Part shown: one piece after another, positions 1-6,792 of the stretch
Position numbering within the stretch: the stretch's first letter is position 1
How the letters are laid out: the number at the start of each line of letters is the position of its first letter
Assembly (NCBI GenBank): GCA_964631375.1
Contig: CAZVYQ010000055.1
Location: 1-15,240 of the forward strand
Length of the DNA stretch: 15,240 nt
Source of the DNA: JAAYYM01 sp964631375
Lineage (GTDB): Bacteria > Bacillota > Clostridia > Lachnospirales > Lachnospiraceae
Direction of reading: 5' to 3'
Notes under the pieces: model-generated
Database searches by the model: none
Told to the model about the DNA's origin: nothing
What the model saw: only the letters and a program-made list of their open reading frames with translations
Made by a program: the position numbers and the translations under genes

Positions 1-17
1 TCAACATCATTTTTCAA

Positions 18-41
18 TTGATGAATAAATTGATGAATAAA
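18..41. repeat. 12-bp tandem repeat, two copies
   Basis: The unit ttgatgaataaa occurs twice in direct succession (18-29 and 30-41), followed by a partial third copy (ttgatgat at 48-55). Read on the plus strand from base 3, it lies in an open frame of 22 codons that ends at TAG 69-71 and encodes LMNK twice. This could be the last residues of a rightward gene entering from the left, but nothing in so short a peptide identifies a family. It could equally be a simple repeat in spacer DNA. Confidence 0.5.
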
Positions 42-91
42 TGGAAGTTGATGATTACAGTCTTGATATAGACAGTCGATAAATACGACAA

Positions 92-141
92 AACACACAT
101 AAACGTGCAGATGATTTGTATCCTCTGCACGCCCCTGTGTT
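92..141 (-). terminator. Hairpin terminator after the DUF5107-TPR gene
   Basis: CGTGCAGA (104-111) pairs perfectly with TCTGCACG (124-131) around a 12-nt loop. An outer pair, AACACA (92-97) with TGTGTT (136-141), can close it further across an internal loop. On the minus strand the inner stem is followed by TTTATGTGTGTTTTG, a U-rich tail. It lies about 45 nt past the stop codon of the DUF5107-TPR gene, the expected place for its intrinsic terminator. The plus-strand side has no U-run, so function for a rightward gene is less likely. Confidence 0.6.
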
Positions 142-175
142 GATTCCTATAATTGAATCATAGATAATGTCTGTT

Positions 176-3100
176 TTATTGTAGTACTTCCCACTTACTA
201 TAGATGCGGCACATCATATGTGATGGTTCCAATTCCACTGCTTTTAACAGATACTCCGCTGCTTCCTCCTGATGATTCAAACCAAATTTTCCAAGAGCCA
301 TCAGATAATAGCAATGTGCTCGGTTCTTAACAGTATAATCCTCGTCAAATATCAGAAAATCCGGTAACGATACTGCAAAGTACTCAATCTTCACCTGATC
401 CTCCAGATGCTGTTCTCCATAATCGATCAGACGATAGAAACGCGCCTTTGCACTTTGGATTTTTCCAAGTTTCAGATAGGCCAGGCCCTGATACAAAATC
501 ATATCCGACGGCTGATCATTGTAATACATTGCTCCCGCAGGTTCATCAGTTCCAAGTGTGGCTTTCACATAGCATTCCTCTGCCTCTGTTTTCTTTCCCT
601 GTGCTTCAAGCGCAAGGCCAAGATGATAATATAAATGATTGTCTTTTGTGCCTTCCAACTTTCCTTCACCAAGGTTTTCGGGATAGATCAAAGCCTTTCG
701 TAACAGTTCCTCAGCCTTGGCATAGTTCTTTTCATGCTGTTCTTTCTTGGCCAATTCTAATAATGCAATCATGTATTGTGTTGTAATCTTGCCCTCTCCG
801 CCTTCCCATGGATGGAAATCATGATTCATAATACACTCATATGCCTTTTCATGATTCCCACACATATTGACCAGTGTAATATATTCAATATACAAGTCAT
901 CCCGACCCGTAATCAACTCCCGATGTGCTTCATAATTTTGAAGACGCTGTTCAAAGCTCCAGCCAAGTTTCTTATACAATTGATCTAATTCCAAGAAGAT
1001 ACGGACATCCTTCGTATTCAATGCAAAAGCCTGTTCCATTTCACTCTTTGCAAGTGCTTGATCCTGTTTCTTATTGTAATAAGCCAAAGCCAAATTCCTA
1101 TGTACCGTTGCAAAACTGCTGTCAGCTGCTCGAGATGCCTCCCACAATTGTATTGCCTGTTCCCACTGCATTTTATCATAGAACAGATTTCCCAGATAAT
1201 ACGCGGCTTTAGCAGTATAACCTCTTGTAATTGCAAATTGAAGTACTGCTATGTCTTCCAGTTTATTTGGAAAACAATAGTCCGGCTTACAGTCTTCTGC
1301 CAATTTCAGCAATGCTGCCACATCTTCACCCATAAAGTTTCTGTACCAAGCCTCATAATAATACAACATCGGATAATCTTTTGTACATTCCGCAAGAAGC
1401 GTCGCCGCTTCAGCATATGCTCCAAACTCTGCATAATCTCTTGCCGCCATAAGATAGTTTTCTTGGAAATCACGCATTCTGCAGTTCAGTTTCCGACGTA
1501 TTGCATCTTGATTACCTCCAAGCATCACCTTTTCATTGCCTGACAAAAAGTCAAATGGATCTAGTGCTAAGTTATCCTCTATCCATGCAATAGCTGCTTC
1601 TATCCTGCCCGTCTTGCGGAGCAGATATGCCTTTAGCCCCCTTGCCTTAATATTGTGCAGATTCTTGATCAAAGCTTTTTCAATTTGTTCCAGTGCTTTT
1701 TCATATTTTCCTTCTTTTGCATCTAATGCTGCTAAATAGTAGAATGACATTTCTTGCTGTTCATTACTCCATGTCGCCTTATAGAATGCATCATATGCAT
1801 CCTGATCCTTTCCCTGATACATGTAGTCAAGTCCCAGCAAATAATAGGTTTCACTGTTATATGGATTGGGATTTCTCATAATCAGACGCTCCAAAGCCTT
1901 TCTGAGATAGTGCTCGGCTTTTGCAAACTGTCCTCTTCTCATTAACAACGAACCGTAAGCATTATTGATGCGAATATCTCCGGAATCTCTCTTTAGACCC
2001 TCCAGATAGTATGGATCTGGCAAATACGTTGCATGACGATACTGCTCAATATGCAATCCATTCAGATACAGTTCCTCATTCGTCATGATTTCTGAGGGTT
2101 CTTTTGCTGCTTTTGCAGGTTCAGGCATCTTAGGCAATTCCTGAACTTCCGGTTTGTACTCAACTAGACACTTTCCCTCGGAGAATACCGCCAAGTGCAG
2201 GTTTTCTTCCTTTGCCTTTCCAAGTACTATCTCTGCCTCATATATATCAACCGGTGAGATTCTAATTGTTTCGCTAATCAATACATCTTTTTCATTGGTC
2301 AAGATGACATTTGCCCTTTCAAATAGACTTGTTGCATAGACAATAATATGCACTTTTTCTCCATCATAGGATAGATTGACAGCTGCATCTGTAGTCGCGT
2401 TCTTGACCTGTCCGACTGCCTTATACGGCATGAAATACTGTTTGAATGTCTTTTCCTCAAATGGCTTTAGCCATGTAAAATCCGGCTGATTGTCGGTAAA
2501 CATGCCTGTCATCAATTCCACGTATGGACCATCTTCATCCGTCAGATTCCGATCCCATGCCTTACCGAAATCACCACATCCCCAAGTCCATTGTTTTTTC
2601 CCCGGAGACACATGATGATCTGCTACATGCAGGATACCTGCTCCTACACCGTAATCATACCCCCCCACAAAATCATATTTGGACTTTTCTGCCATATAGG
2701 AAGTCGGAACAGGTATGTTTTTATAACGAGAAATATCTACACCCTTACTATAATCTTTCTTGTAATAAACTCCCGTTGCAATCGGAAAACGTGACACATC
2801 CCGCTTGCCATGATCCATGACTGCATGTACATCCGGTGGGAAAATTGACTGTGTGTTGTCATTGACCGGAACCGCCGGATTTGCCCACCACAAAAATGTC
2901 TGCGGCAATGAAGTCCTGTTATACAGCTGTCCGGTAATCTCGATATATGCTTTGTTCGGATACAGTGTGAATTTGGCAATTCCCTTGGTGCCATACATTT
3001 GGTCCACATCATGCACCAGCAATGACTTGCTGCCATCTTCCTGCCCGGAAATCACATAATCTACCGGAAGAAATGTAGTCGGTCTATGATGCTGGGGCCA

Positions 3101-3454
3101 GTTAAATTCGATACCACCGGAAATCCAAGGTCCTGTCAATCCAACCAATGCCGGTTTTATAACATGATTGTAATATACAAAATCATAATTGTTCGTTTTG
3201 TCATATGCTCTTTGAATTCGCCCACCCAGTTCCGGCAAGATCATAATCTTAATATATGCATTTTCCAGATAAACTGCTGTGTATTCTTTATCCTTTTTCT
3301 CATTGCTGATTTCCTCAATTGTAGGATATGGATATACCTTTCCGCTGCTTCCCTGATAGACTCGCTTATCCAAAAAAATCGGATTCTTCTCTGCTTCTCC
3401 TACTTCATAGGTGGGGATATGCACCTGTTCTGTCCATATTTTTGCTTCCATCAT
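176..3454 (-). CDS. DUF5107 domain protein with C-terminal TPR array
   Basis: A 1092-residue protein of unknown biochemical role. The start at 3454 is chosen because GAGGAGG (3467-3461) lies 6 nt upstream; an in-frame ATG at 3472 would lie upstream of that site, and 3451 is also possible. There is no signal peptide or membrane segment, so it is probably cytoplasmic. Residues about 35-345 resemble DUF5107, a domain related to the galactose-mutarotase-like sandwich fold: GGRI at 77-80, EFNWPQHHRP at 116-125 and LWWANPA near 188-194 are conserved-looking blocks with candidate active-site His, Glu and Trp. A beta-rich module (about 350-435) and a Pro/Glu/Lys-rich linker (about 434-458) follow, then TPR-like helical repeats to the C-terminus. 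Such DUF5107-TPR proteins are known from gut bacteria without, to my knowledge, an assigned reaction. It is divergent from the AraC gene and shares that regulator's probable operator with the sugar transporter. A role in sugar recognition or turnover is inferred, not shown. Confidence 0.85.
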   Translation of the reverse strand: MMEAKIWTEQVHIPTYEVGEAEKNPIFLDKRVYQGSSGKVYPYPTIEEISNEKKDKEYTAVYLENAYIKIMILPELGGRIQRAYDKTNNYDFVYYNHVIKPALVGLTGPWISGGIEFNWPQHHRPTTFLPVDYVISGQEDGSKSLLVHDVDQMYGTKGIAKFTLYPNKAYIEITGQLYNRTSLPQTFLWWANPAVPVNDNTQSIFPPDVHAVMDHGKRDVSRFPIATGVYYKKDYSKGVDISRYKNIPVPTSYMAEKSKYDFVGGYDYGVGAGILHVADHHVSPGKKQWTWGCGDFGKAWDRNLTDEDGPYVELMTGMFTDNQPDFTWLKPFEEKTFKQYFMPYKAVGQVKNATTDAAVNLSYDGEKVHIIVYATSLFERANVILTNEKDVLISETIRISPVDIYEAEIVLGKAKEENLHLAVFSEGKCLVEYKPEVQELPKMPEPAKAAKEPSEIMTNEELYLNGLHIEQYRHATYLPDPYYLEGLKRDSGDIRINNAYGSLLMRRGQFAKAEHYLRKALERLIMRNPNPYNSETYYLLGLDYMYQGKDQDAYDAFYKATWSNEQQEMSFYYLAALDAKEGKYEKALEQIEKALIKNLHNIKARGLKAYLLRKTGRIEAAIAWIEDNLALDPFDFLSGNEKVMLGGNQDAIRRKLNCRMRDFQENYLMAARDYAEFGAYAEAATLLAECTKDYPMLYYYEAWYRNFMGEDVAALLKLAEDCKPDYCFPNKLEDIAVLQFAITRGYTAKAAYYLGNLFYDKMQWEQAIQLWEASRAADSSFATVHRNLALAYYNKKQDQALAKSEMEQAFALNTKDVRIFLELDQLYKKLGWSFEQRLQNYEAHRELITGRDDLYIEYITLVNMCGNHEKAYECIMNHDFHPWEGGEGKITTQYMIALLELAKKEQHEKNYAKAEELLRKALIYPENLGEGKLEGTKDNHLYYHLGLALEAQGKKTEAEECYVKATLGTDEPAGAMYYNDQPSDMILYQGLAYLKLGKIQSAKARFYRLIDYGEQHLEDQVKIEYFAVSLPDFLIFDEDYTVKNRAHCYYLMALGKFGLNHQEEAAEYLLKAVELEPSHMMCRIYSKWEVLQ

Positions 3455-3523
3455 CTTTATCCTCCTCGTCAAACTCCAATCATAATGTTTTCTTATTGCT
3501 TTAGAATTGTAATGCTTCTATGC

Positions 3524-3552
3524 ATTATATTATCCGATATTATTGGTATTAT
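3524..3552 (-). promoter_or_regulatory. Candidate promoter of the DUF5107-TPR gene
   Basis: On the minus strand a perfect TATAAT occupies 3529-3524. With a 17-bp spacer the -35 position (3552-3547) reads ATAATA, far from TTGACA. A strong -10 with a poor -35 is typical of an activator-dependent promoter. The proximal AraC half-site core begins 13 bp upstream of the -35. Predicted transcription start is near 3517, giving a leader of roughly 60 nt. A second, overlapping -10 (GATAAT, 3534-3529) is possible. Confidence 0.5.
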
Positions 3553-3557
3553 CATTA

Positions 3558-3592
3558 CTTATATTTGCTCATTCATTTATAAAAATTGCTCT
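3558..3592. promoter_or_regulatory. Probable AraC-type operator, copy 1
   Basis: Two direct-repeat half-sites on the plus strand, cores TTGCTC at 3565-3570 and TTGCTC at 3586-3591, are offset by exactly 21 bp and preceded by A/T-rich flanks. Two turns of the helix is the classic spacing for AraC-family proteins, whose two helix-turn-helix units read each half-site and which bind as dimers. The distal half contains the 15-mer tttataaaaattgct (3576-3590), found again at 8398-8412 in the other divergent region. The site lies between the DUF5107-TPR gene and the araC-like gene and could control both. A weak rightward promoter for the regulator (TTGTTA 3617-3622, TATATT 3638-3643, 15-bp spacer) lies beyond it. 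Confidence 0.6.
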
Positions 3593-3681
3593 AAAACATG
3601 TTCTATTCCTATACATTTGTTATACGCTGTGATAAACTATATTTGTAATACAAACATTCCTGAACAGAAATGGAGGATATC

Positions 3682-4527
3682 ATGTTATCTACCGAATCGG
3701 GCGTCCTGCCCAACTCTGATTACTATATTCACACTCCCAGCGTACAATCTAAAAATACGTTCTTCTATCCTACTTATACCGGTTTCTTCCACTATGATAG
3801 TGATTATCATTTGGAACGGAATACTTATGATAGTTTTCTTCTGATGCTTGTTAAAAAGGGAAAATGTATTGTCTCTGTTGACCATAAAACCTTCACCGCT
3901 TCCGAAAATCAGATTGTTTTTATTGACTGCTTCAAACCACACAGTTATTACACAAAAACCGGGTGGGAAGCTCTTTGGCTTCACTTTGATGGAATTGCTG
4001 CCAGACAATACTTTGATATGATTACCAAAGCACAAGGATATATCATTTCCCTTAAAGAGACCTATACTTTTGAGAAATCCATTCGTTATATTTACAATGC
4101 TTTCCGAGAAGGCACTTTGCTTAAGGAAGCATTGCTCTCATTGCACATCACCAATGCTTTGACTGAATTGTTGGTTTCCTCTGTGGACAATCCCAGTGCC
4201 CCTAACAAAACAGCAGTTGATGATACCATTTTATATATCAAGGAGCATTTGTGTGAAACATTGACCTTGGAAAGCCTTTCCTCACGTGTATCCTTAAGTC
4301 CTTTCTATTTTACAAGACTATTTAAAATGGAAACCGGATTTACACCACACGAATATATCATCGCTACACGAATCAACACTGCGAAATATCTACTTCGGAA
4401 CTCGCAATCCTCAATCAAAGAAATCTGCTTCTCTATCGGTTTTGCCAGTGAAAGCAATTTCTGTTCCACCTTTAAGAAGTGGGAACAACAAACGCCGTCC
4501 AAATATCGTGACAATGAAGAAACATAG
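3682..4527 (+). CDS. AraC-family transcriptional regulator
   Basis: A 281-residue regulator. The start at 3682 is chosen because GGAGG (3672-3676) lies 5 nt upstream; the ATG at 3670 overlaps that site and is unlikely. Residues about 26-100 form an AraC-type N-terminal cupin-like sugar-binding or dimerisation domain with a KPHSYY block near 85-90. The C-terminal ~100 residues hold the paired helix-turn-helix units of the family: the first around LTLESLSSRVSLSPFYFTRL (195-214) and the second around SIKEICFSIGFASESNFCST (244-263), including the diagnostic GFASESNFCSTFKKW. The gene is divergent from DUF5107-TPR and sits beside the AraF-like transporter operon. It is the obvious candidate to bind the repeated 21-bp-spaced operators at 3558-3592 and 8380-8413, probably as a sugar-responsive activator. 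The inducing sugar cannot be read from the sequence. Confidence 0.93.
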   Translation: MLSTESGVLPNSDYYIHTPSVQSKNTFFYPTYTGFFHYDSDYHLERNTYDSFLLMLVKKGKCIVSVDHKTFTASENQIVFIDCFKPHSYYTKTGWEALWLHFDGIAARQYFDMITKAQGYIISLKETYTFEKSIRYIYNAFREGTLLKEALLSLHITNALTELLVSSVDNPSAPNKTAVDDTILYIKEHLCETLTLESLSSRVSLSPFYFTRLFKMETGFTPHEYIIATRINTAKYLLRNSQSSIKEICFSIGFASESNFCSTFKKWEQQTPSKYRDNEET

Positions 4528-4536
4528 AACCTTCAT

Positions 4537-4590
4537 AAAAAAATGGGATACATCAAAATTATACTGTTTTGATGTATCCCGTTATTTCTA
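4537..4590. terminator. Two-way intrinsic terminator between convergent genes
   Basis: GGGATACATCAAAA (4545-4558) and TTTTGATGTATCCC (4567-4580) form a perfect 14-bp stem with an 8-nt loop. Seven A residues at 4537-4543 precede it, giving a U7 tail for transcripts from the right (the binding-protein gene, stop at 4608). The plus-strand side continues GTTATTTCTATA, a weaker tail for the regulator gene ending at 4527. It serves both converging transcripts and isolates the regulator from the transporter operon. Confidence 0.92.
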
Positions 4591-4607
4591 TATAAAATAG
4601 TATTGGT

Positions 4608-5672
4608 TTAGAAATCTTTATAGTTTTCCGGTGTCATAACTTCTGCCGGAACTGCTGTTTCCATAGGCATTTCTGTTCCATTATTGATGAAATCCATCAA
4701 TACCTGCACAGAGGTTGAGCCAATCGCAACATCAGAAAAATAAGTTGCTGCCTTCATGCAAGAACCTTTTTCGAATTCATCAGGCGCCAGATATCCACCA
4801 ATACCCATAACACATGCATCTGCATCTAATCCTGCGCCTTCCAATGCTCTGACCGCGCCTACAGTTCCTTCTTCATTTGCGCCAGTCACGACCCACTTCG
4901 TAATTTCAGGATGTGCTGTGAAAATAGCCGAAGCAGCGTTAAAACCCTTATCTGTTGTACCATCATAATCTGCTTTGAAAATTTTACTCTGGTCAAACTC
5001 AGGAATCAACTCATTTAATTTATCCAACTCACCCTCTGTTCTTGGCACACAGCTAGATACCGTATCCATTGTCATAATCAATATGCCCGCTTCGGCATCA
5101 CTTACTAGATTATTGTCTTTCATATATTGTGCAAGCCATTCTCCATTGGTCTGCCCAATCGTATAGCCATCAATTCCAACCCATGGAGCTATCTTCTCAC
5201 CATTTACTTCCAATGCATCATCTGCTGCAACTACAGGAATTCCTGCTTCAGCCAGTTTATCATATGCTGCCTGTGACAATGTCTGATCTGGTGTACAAGT
5301 AACAACTCCATCTGCCTTTGCTGCAATTGCATTATCAATATCCTTCAGATACTGTTCCGGATTCATCTTAGAATCAACATATACAAATGTTCCGCCCGCC
5401 TCTTCTACAGTCTTCTGCGCTGCTGCACCTTCATTGATAAACCAAGTCTGATCTCCCGCTTTATAAATACCATAAATCAATAATCCGTCCTCGGCTGTCT
5501 CTGTAGCAGCTACATCTGCTGCCGATTCTTCAACTGCTGCTTCTTCAGGGGCTGCCTCAACCACTGCAGATGCGTTTGCCGCCCCCTCGGATGCTGCGCT
5601 GTTTCCACATCCTGCCATTGTTGTAACTACCATAGCACTACATAGTAAAACACTAAGCATTTTCTTTTTCAT
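4608..5672 (-). CDS. AraF-like sugar ABC transporter binding lipoprotein
   Basis: A 354-residue extracellular solute-binding protein of the periplasmic-binding-protein type 1 (Peripla_BP_4) class. The start at 5672 follows AGGAGA (5686-5681) by 8 nt and begins a lipoprotein signal: MKKK, a hydrophobic stretch, then lipobox MAGC with Cys22 as the lipidated residue. An Ala/Glu-rich tether (23-62) precedes the mature fold. By recalled alignment it resembles Escherichia coli AraF: YKAGDQTWF (70-78), TCTPDQTLS (125-133), the DD pair at 151-152, Arg211, HPEITKWVVTGANEEGTVGAVRALEGAG (254-281) and the ending PENYKDF. Lys10, Trp16, Phe17, Asp90, Arg151 and Asn205 of AraF appear kept. Glu14 seems to be Gln75 and Asn232 a Tyr near 294, so the ligand may be L-arabinose, D-galactose, L-fucose or a relative. 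It is the last gene of the ATPase-permease-binding protein operon, separated by a 124-bp gap containing RNA structure. Confidence 0.92.
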   Translation of the reverse strand: MKKKMLSVLLCSAMVVTTMAGCGNSAASEGAANASAVVEAAPEEAAVEESAADVAATETAEDGLLIYGIYKAGDQTWFINEGAAAQKTVEEAGGTFVYVDSKMNPEQYLKDIDNAIAAKADGVVTCTPDQTLSQAAYDKLAEAGIPVVAADDALEVNGEKIAPWVGIDGYTIGQTNGEWLAQYMKDNNLVSDAEAGILIMTMDTVSSCVPRTEGELDKLNELIPEFDQSKIFKADYDGTTDKGFNAASAIFTAHPEITKWVVTGANEEGTVGAVRALEGAGLDADACVMGIGGYLAPDEFEKGSCMKAATYFSDVAIGSTSVQVLMDFINNGTEMPMETAVPAEVMTPENYKDF

Positions 5673-5710
5673 TTGGTTCTTCTCCTTTTCATAATAAACT
5701 TCTGAGTTGC

Positions 5711-5752
5711 TGACCACCGGCACTTGCAACCGGCGATCAATCGTGTGCAAGT
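5711..5752 (-). promoter_or_regulatory. Structured RNA element upstream of the binding-protein gene
   Basis: In the minus-strand transcript UGAUCGCCGG (5739-5730) pairs with CCGGUGGUCA (5720-5711) over 10 bp, including two G-U wobbles, around the 9-nt loop UUGCAAGUG. On the opposite strand those wobbles become C-A mismatches, so the fold favours the operon mRNA. The loop contains UGCAAGU (5728-5722), fully complementary to ACUUGCA just upstream (5752-5746), allowing a pseudoknot or an alternative hairpin. No U-run follows, so it is not a terminator. It lies about 25 nt before the Shine-Dalgarno and may protect or regulate the binding-protein message. Confidence 0.5.
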
Positions 5753-5763
5753 TTCACGTATAT

Positions 5764-5783
5764 ATAAAAACACAGATTGTGTT
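5764..5783 (-). terminator. Weak hairpin with U-run after the permease gene
   Basis: AACACA (5783-5778), a 3-nt loop, then UGUGUU (5774-5769) leading into further U residues and UAUAUA. It lies 13 nt after the permease stop codon. The stem is short and poor in G+C, so it is at best a partial terminator or a 3' processing or stability element for the upstream part of the operon. Confidence 0.25.
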
Positions 5784-5796
5784 CTCATATTTTGAA

Positions 5797-6792
5797 TTAC
5801 ATATTTTTCATACTGTCTTCCAGCAATTTCTTTTCTCTATTGACCTTTCTGATATAATCAATGGTCAATGCAATTAACAGCAACATACCTTTCGCAATAT
5901 ATTGCCAAAAAGAAGGCACATTAACCATTGTCAGTCCAGTATTGAAGGCTTGAATCAGAATAACTCCTAATACAGTACCTGTCATATCTCCGACTCCACC
6001 TAGAAAAGATACTCCGCCCAAAATAACCGCTGTAATTGCATCAAACTCCAAATTGACACATGCTGAGGGTTGTCCGGAATTCATACGGGCTGCCAGTACC
6101 GTACCTCCTAAACCACACAGCACGCCCATCATAATATATGATATTACGACAATTTTACTCGGATTCAGTCCTGCTAGTCGGGCAGCATCCCTATTTCCGC
6201 CTATAGCATAAATGCTTCTTCCAAAAGTTGTTTTGGAAAGAATATAGCCAAATATGATAAATGCAATAATTAAAATCCAAATTGGAAGGGGCAGACCAAT
6301 CAATCTTGTCTTTCCCATTGCGATAAAAGTCACATCCGTTACGGCAATCGCAATTCCTCCACTGATAATATAAGCAACGCCACGCATAATGGATTGTGTA
6401 ACCAATGTTGCGATAAATGGATCCAGATGAATTCTATTTACCATAAATGCATTGAATATGCCCACTAGCCCGCAGGCAATCATTGTCATAATCAAAACTA
6501 AAAAGAATGGAACCCCTTTGCTTGATAACAATGCCGCAAATACACCTGCAAAAGCAGCAAGTGATCCAGGAGACAAATCATTTAAACCAGCAATGATCAG
6601 ATATGTATGTCCAATTGCAATCAATCCAACCAGTGATGTTGCCAATAATATATTTACAAAATTAGTAATTGTAAAATAGTTCTTATTAAGAATTGTAAAT
6701 ATGATGGTAATAGCCACAATTGCCAGCAACAGTACCAATTTATCTCCTTTGATCTTAAGCGCCATCCGCTTATCCGTATTTTTCCTACTCAT
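5797..6792 (-). CDS. CUT2-family sugar ABC transporter permease (AraH/RbsC type)
   Basis: A 331-residue polytopic membrane protein of the BPD_transp_2 family, which forms the channel for monosaccharide uptake with the ATPase and AraF-like binding protein. A charged N-terminus (1-18) is followed by eight or more hydrophobic segments. The family's cytoplasmic motif YAIGGNRDAARLAGL lies about two-thirds along, and the glycine-rich ILGGVSFLGGVGDMTGTVLG near 260-280 is also typical. The ATG at 6792 overlaps the end of the ATPase gene by 8 bp (stop at 6787-6785) and is preceded by GGAGG within that gene, indicating translational coupling. An upstream TTG at 6807 in the same frame overlaps the Shine-Dalgarno and was not chosen. 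Length matches AraH/RbsC (about 320-330). Together with its neighbours it forms a complete importer. Confidence 0.93.
   Translation of the reverse strand: MSRKNTDKRMALKIKGDKLVLLLAIVAITIIFTILNKNYFTITNFVNILLATSLVGLIAIGHTYLIIAGLNDLSPGSLAAFAGVFAALLSSKGVPFFLVLIMTMIACGLVGIFNAFMVNRIHLDPFIATLVTQSIMRGVAYIISGGIAIAVTDVTFIAMGKTRLIGLPLPIWILIIAFIIFGYILSKTTFGRSIYAIGGNRDAARLAGLNPSKIVVISYIMMGVLCGLGGTVLAARMNSGQPSACVNLEFDAITAVILGGVSFLGGVGDMTGTVLGVILIQAFNTGLTMVNVPSFWQYIAKGMLLLIALTIDYIRKVNREKKLLEDSMKNM

Noticed and set aside
3..71. Plus-strand open frame of 22 codons ending in TAG, possibly the tail of a gene from the left
   Set aside because: Too short to recognise, dominated by a tandem repeat, and the adjacent hairpin lacks a rightward U-run. 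Noted with the repeat but not called a gene.
141..160. TGATTC/GAATCA inverted repeat just after the DUF5107-TPR stop
   Set aside because: Six A/T-rich pairs with an 8-nt loop and no U-run; the stronger hairpin at 104-131 explains termination.
1058..1543. 161-codon plus-strand open frame opposite the TPR region, and similar ones such as 10757-11224 opposite the GH35 gene
   Set aside because: They lie wholly antisense to well-supported genes, have low-complexity Cys/His/Ile-rich translations, no ribosome-binding site and no recognisable motif.
3496..3500. Additional TTGCT downstream of the DUF5107-TPR promoter
   Set aside because: It has no partner at 21 bp and lacks the A/T flank pattern of the other half-sites; a single 5-mer is expected by chance.
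3535..3556. Imperfect palindrome GATATTATTGGTATTATC as an operator
   Set aside because: Only the outer four bases match well, and the A/T-rich composition makes this unremarkable; it overlaps the weak -35.
5707..5727. Two TTGC words upstream of the binding-protein gene as a third AraC operator
   Set aside because: They are 17 bp apart, not 21, lack the A-rich flank, and are better explained as part of the RNA stem.
5673..5750. 26-residue N-terminal extension of the binding protein
   Set aside because: It would begin at TTG without a Shine-Dalgarno, run through the RNA structure and hide the lipoprotein signal; the start at 5672 is far better.
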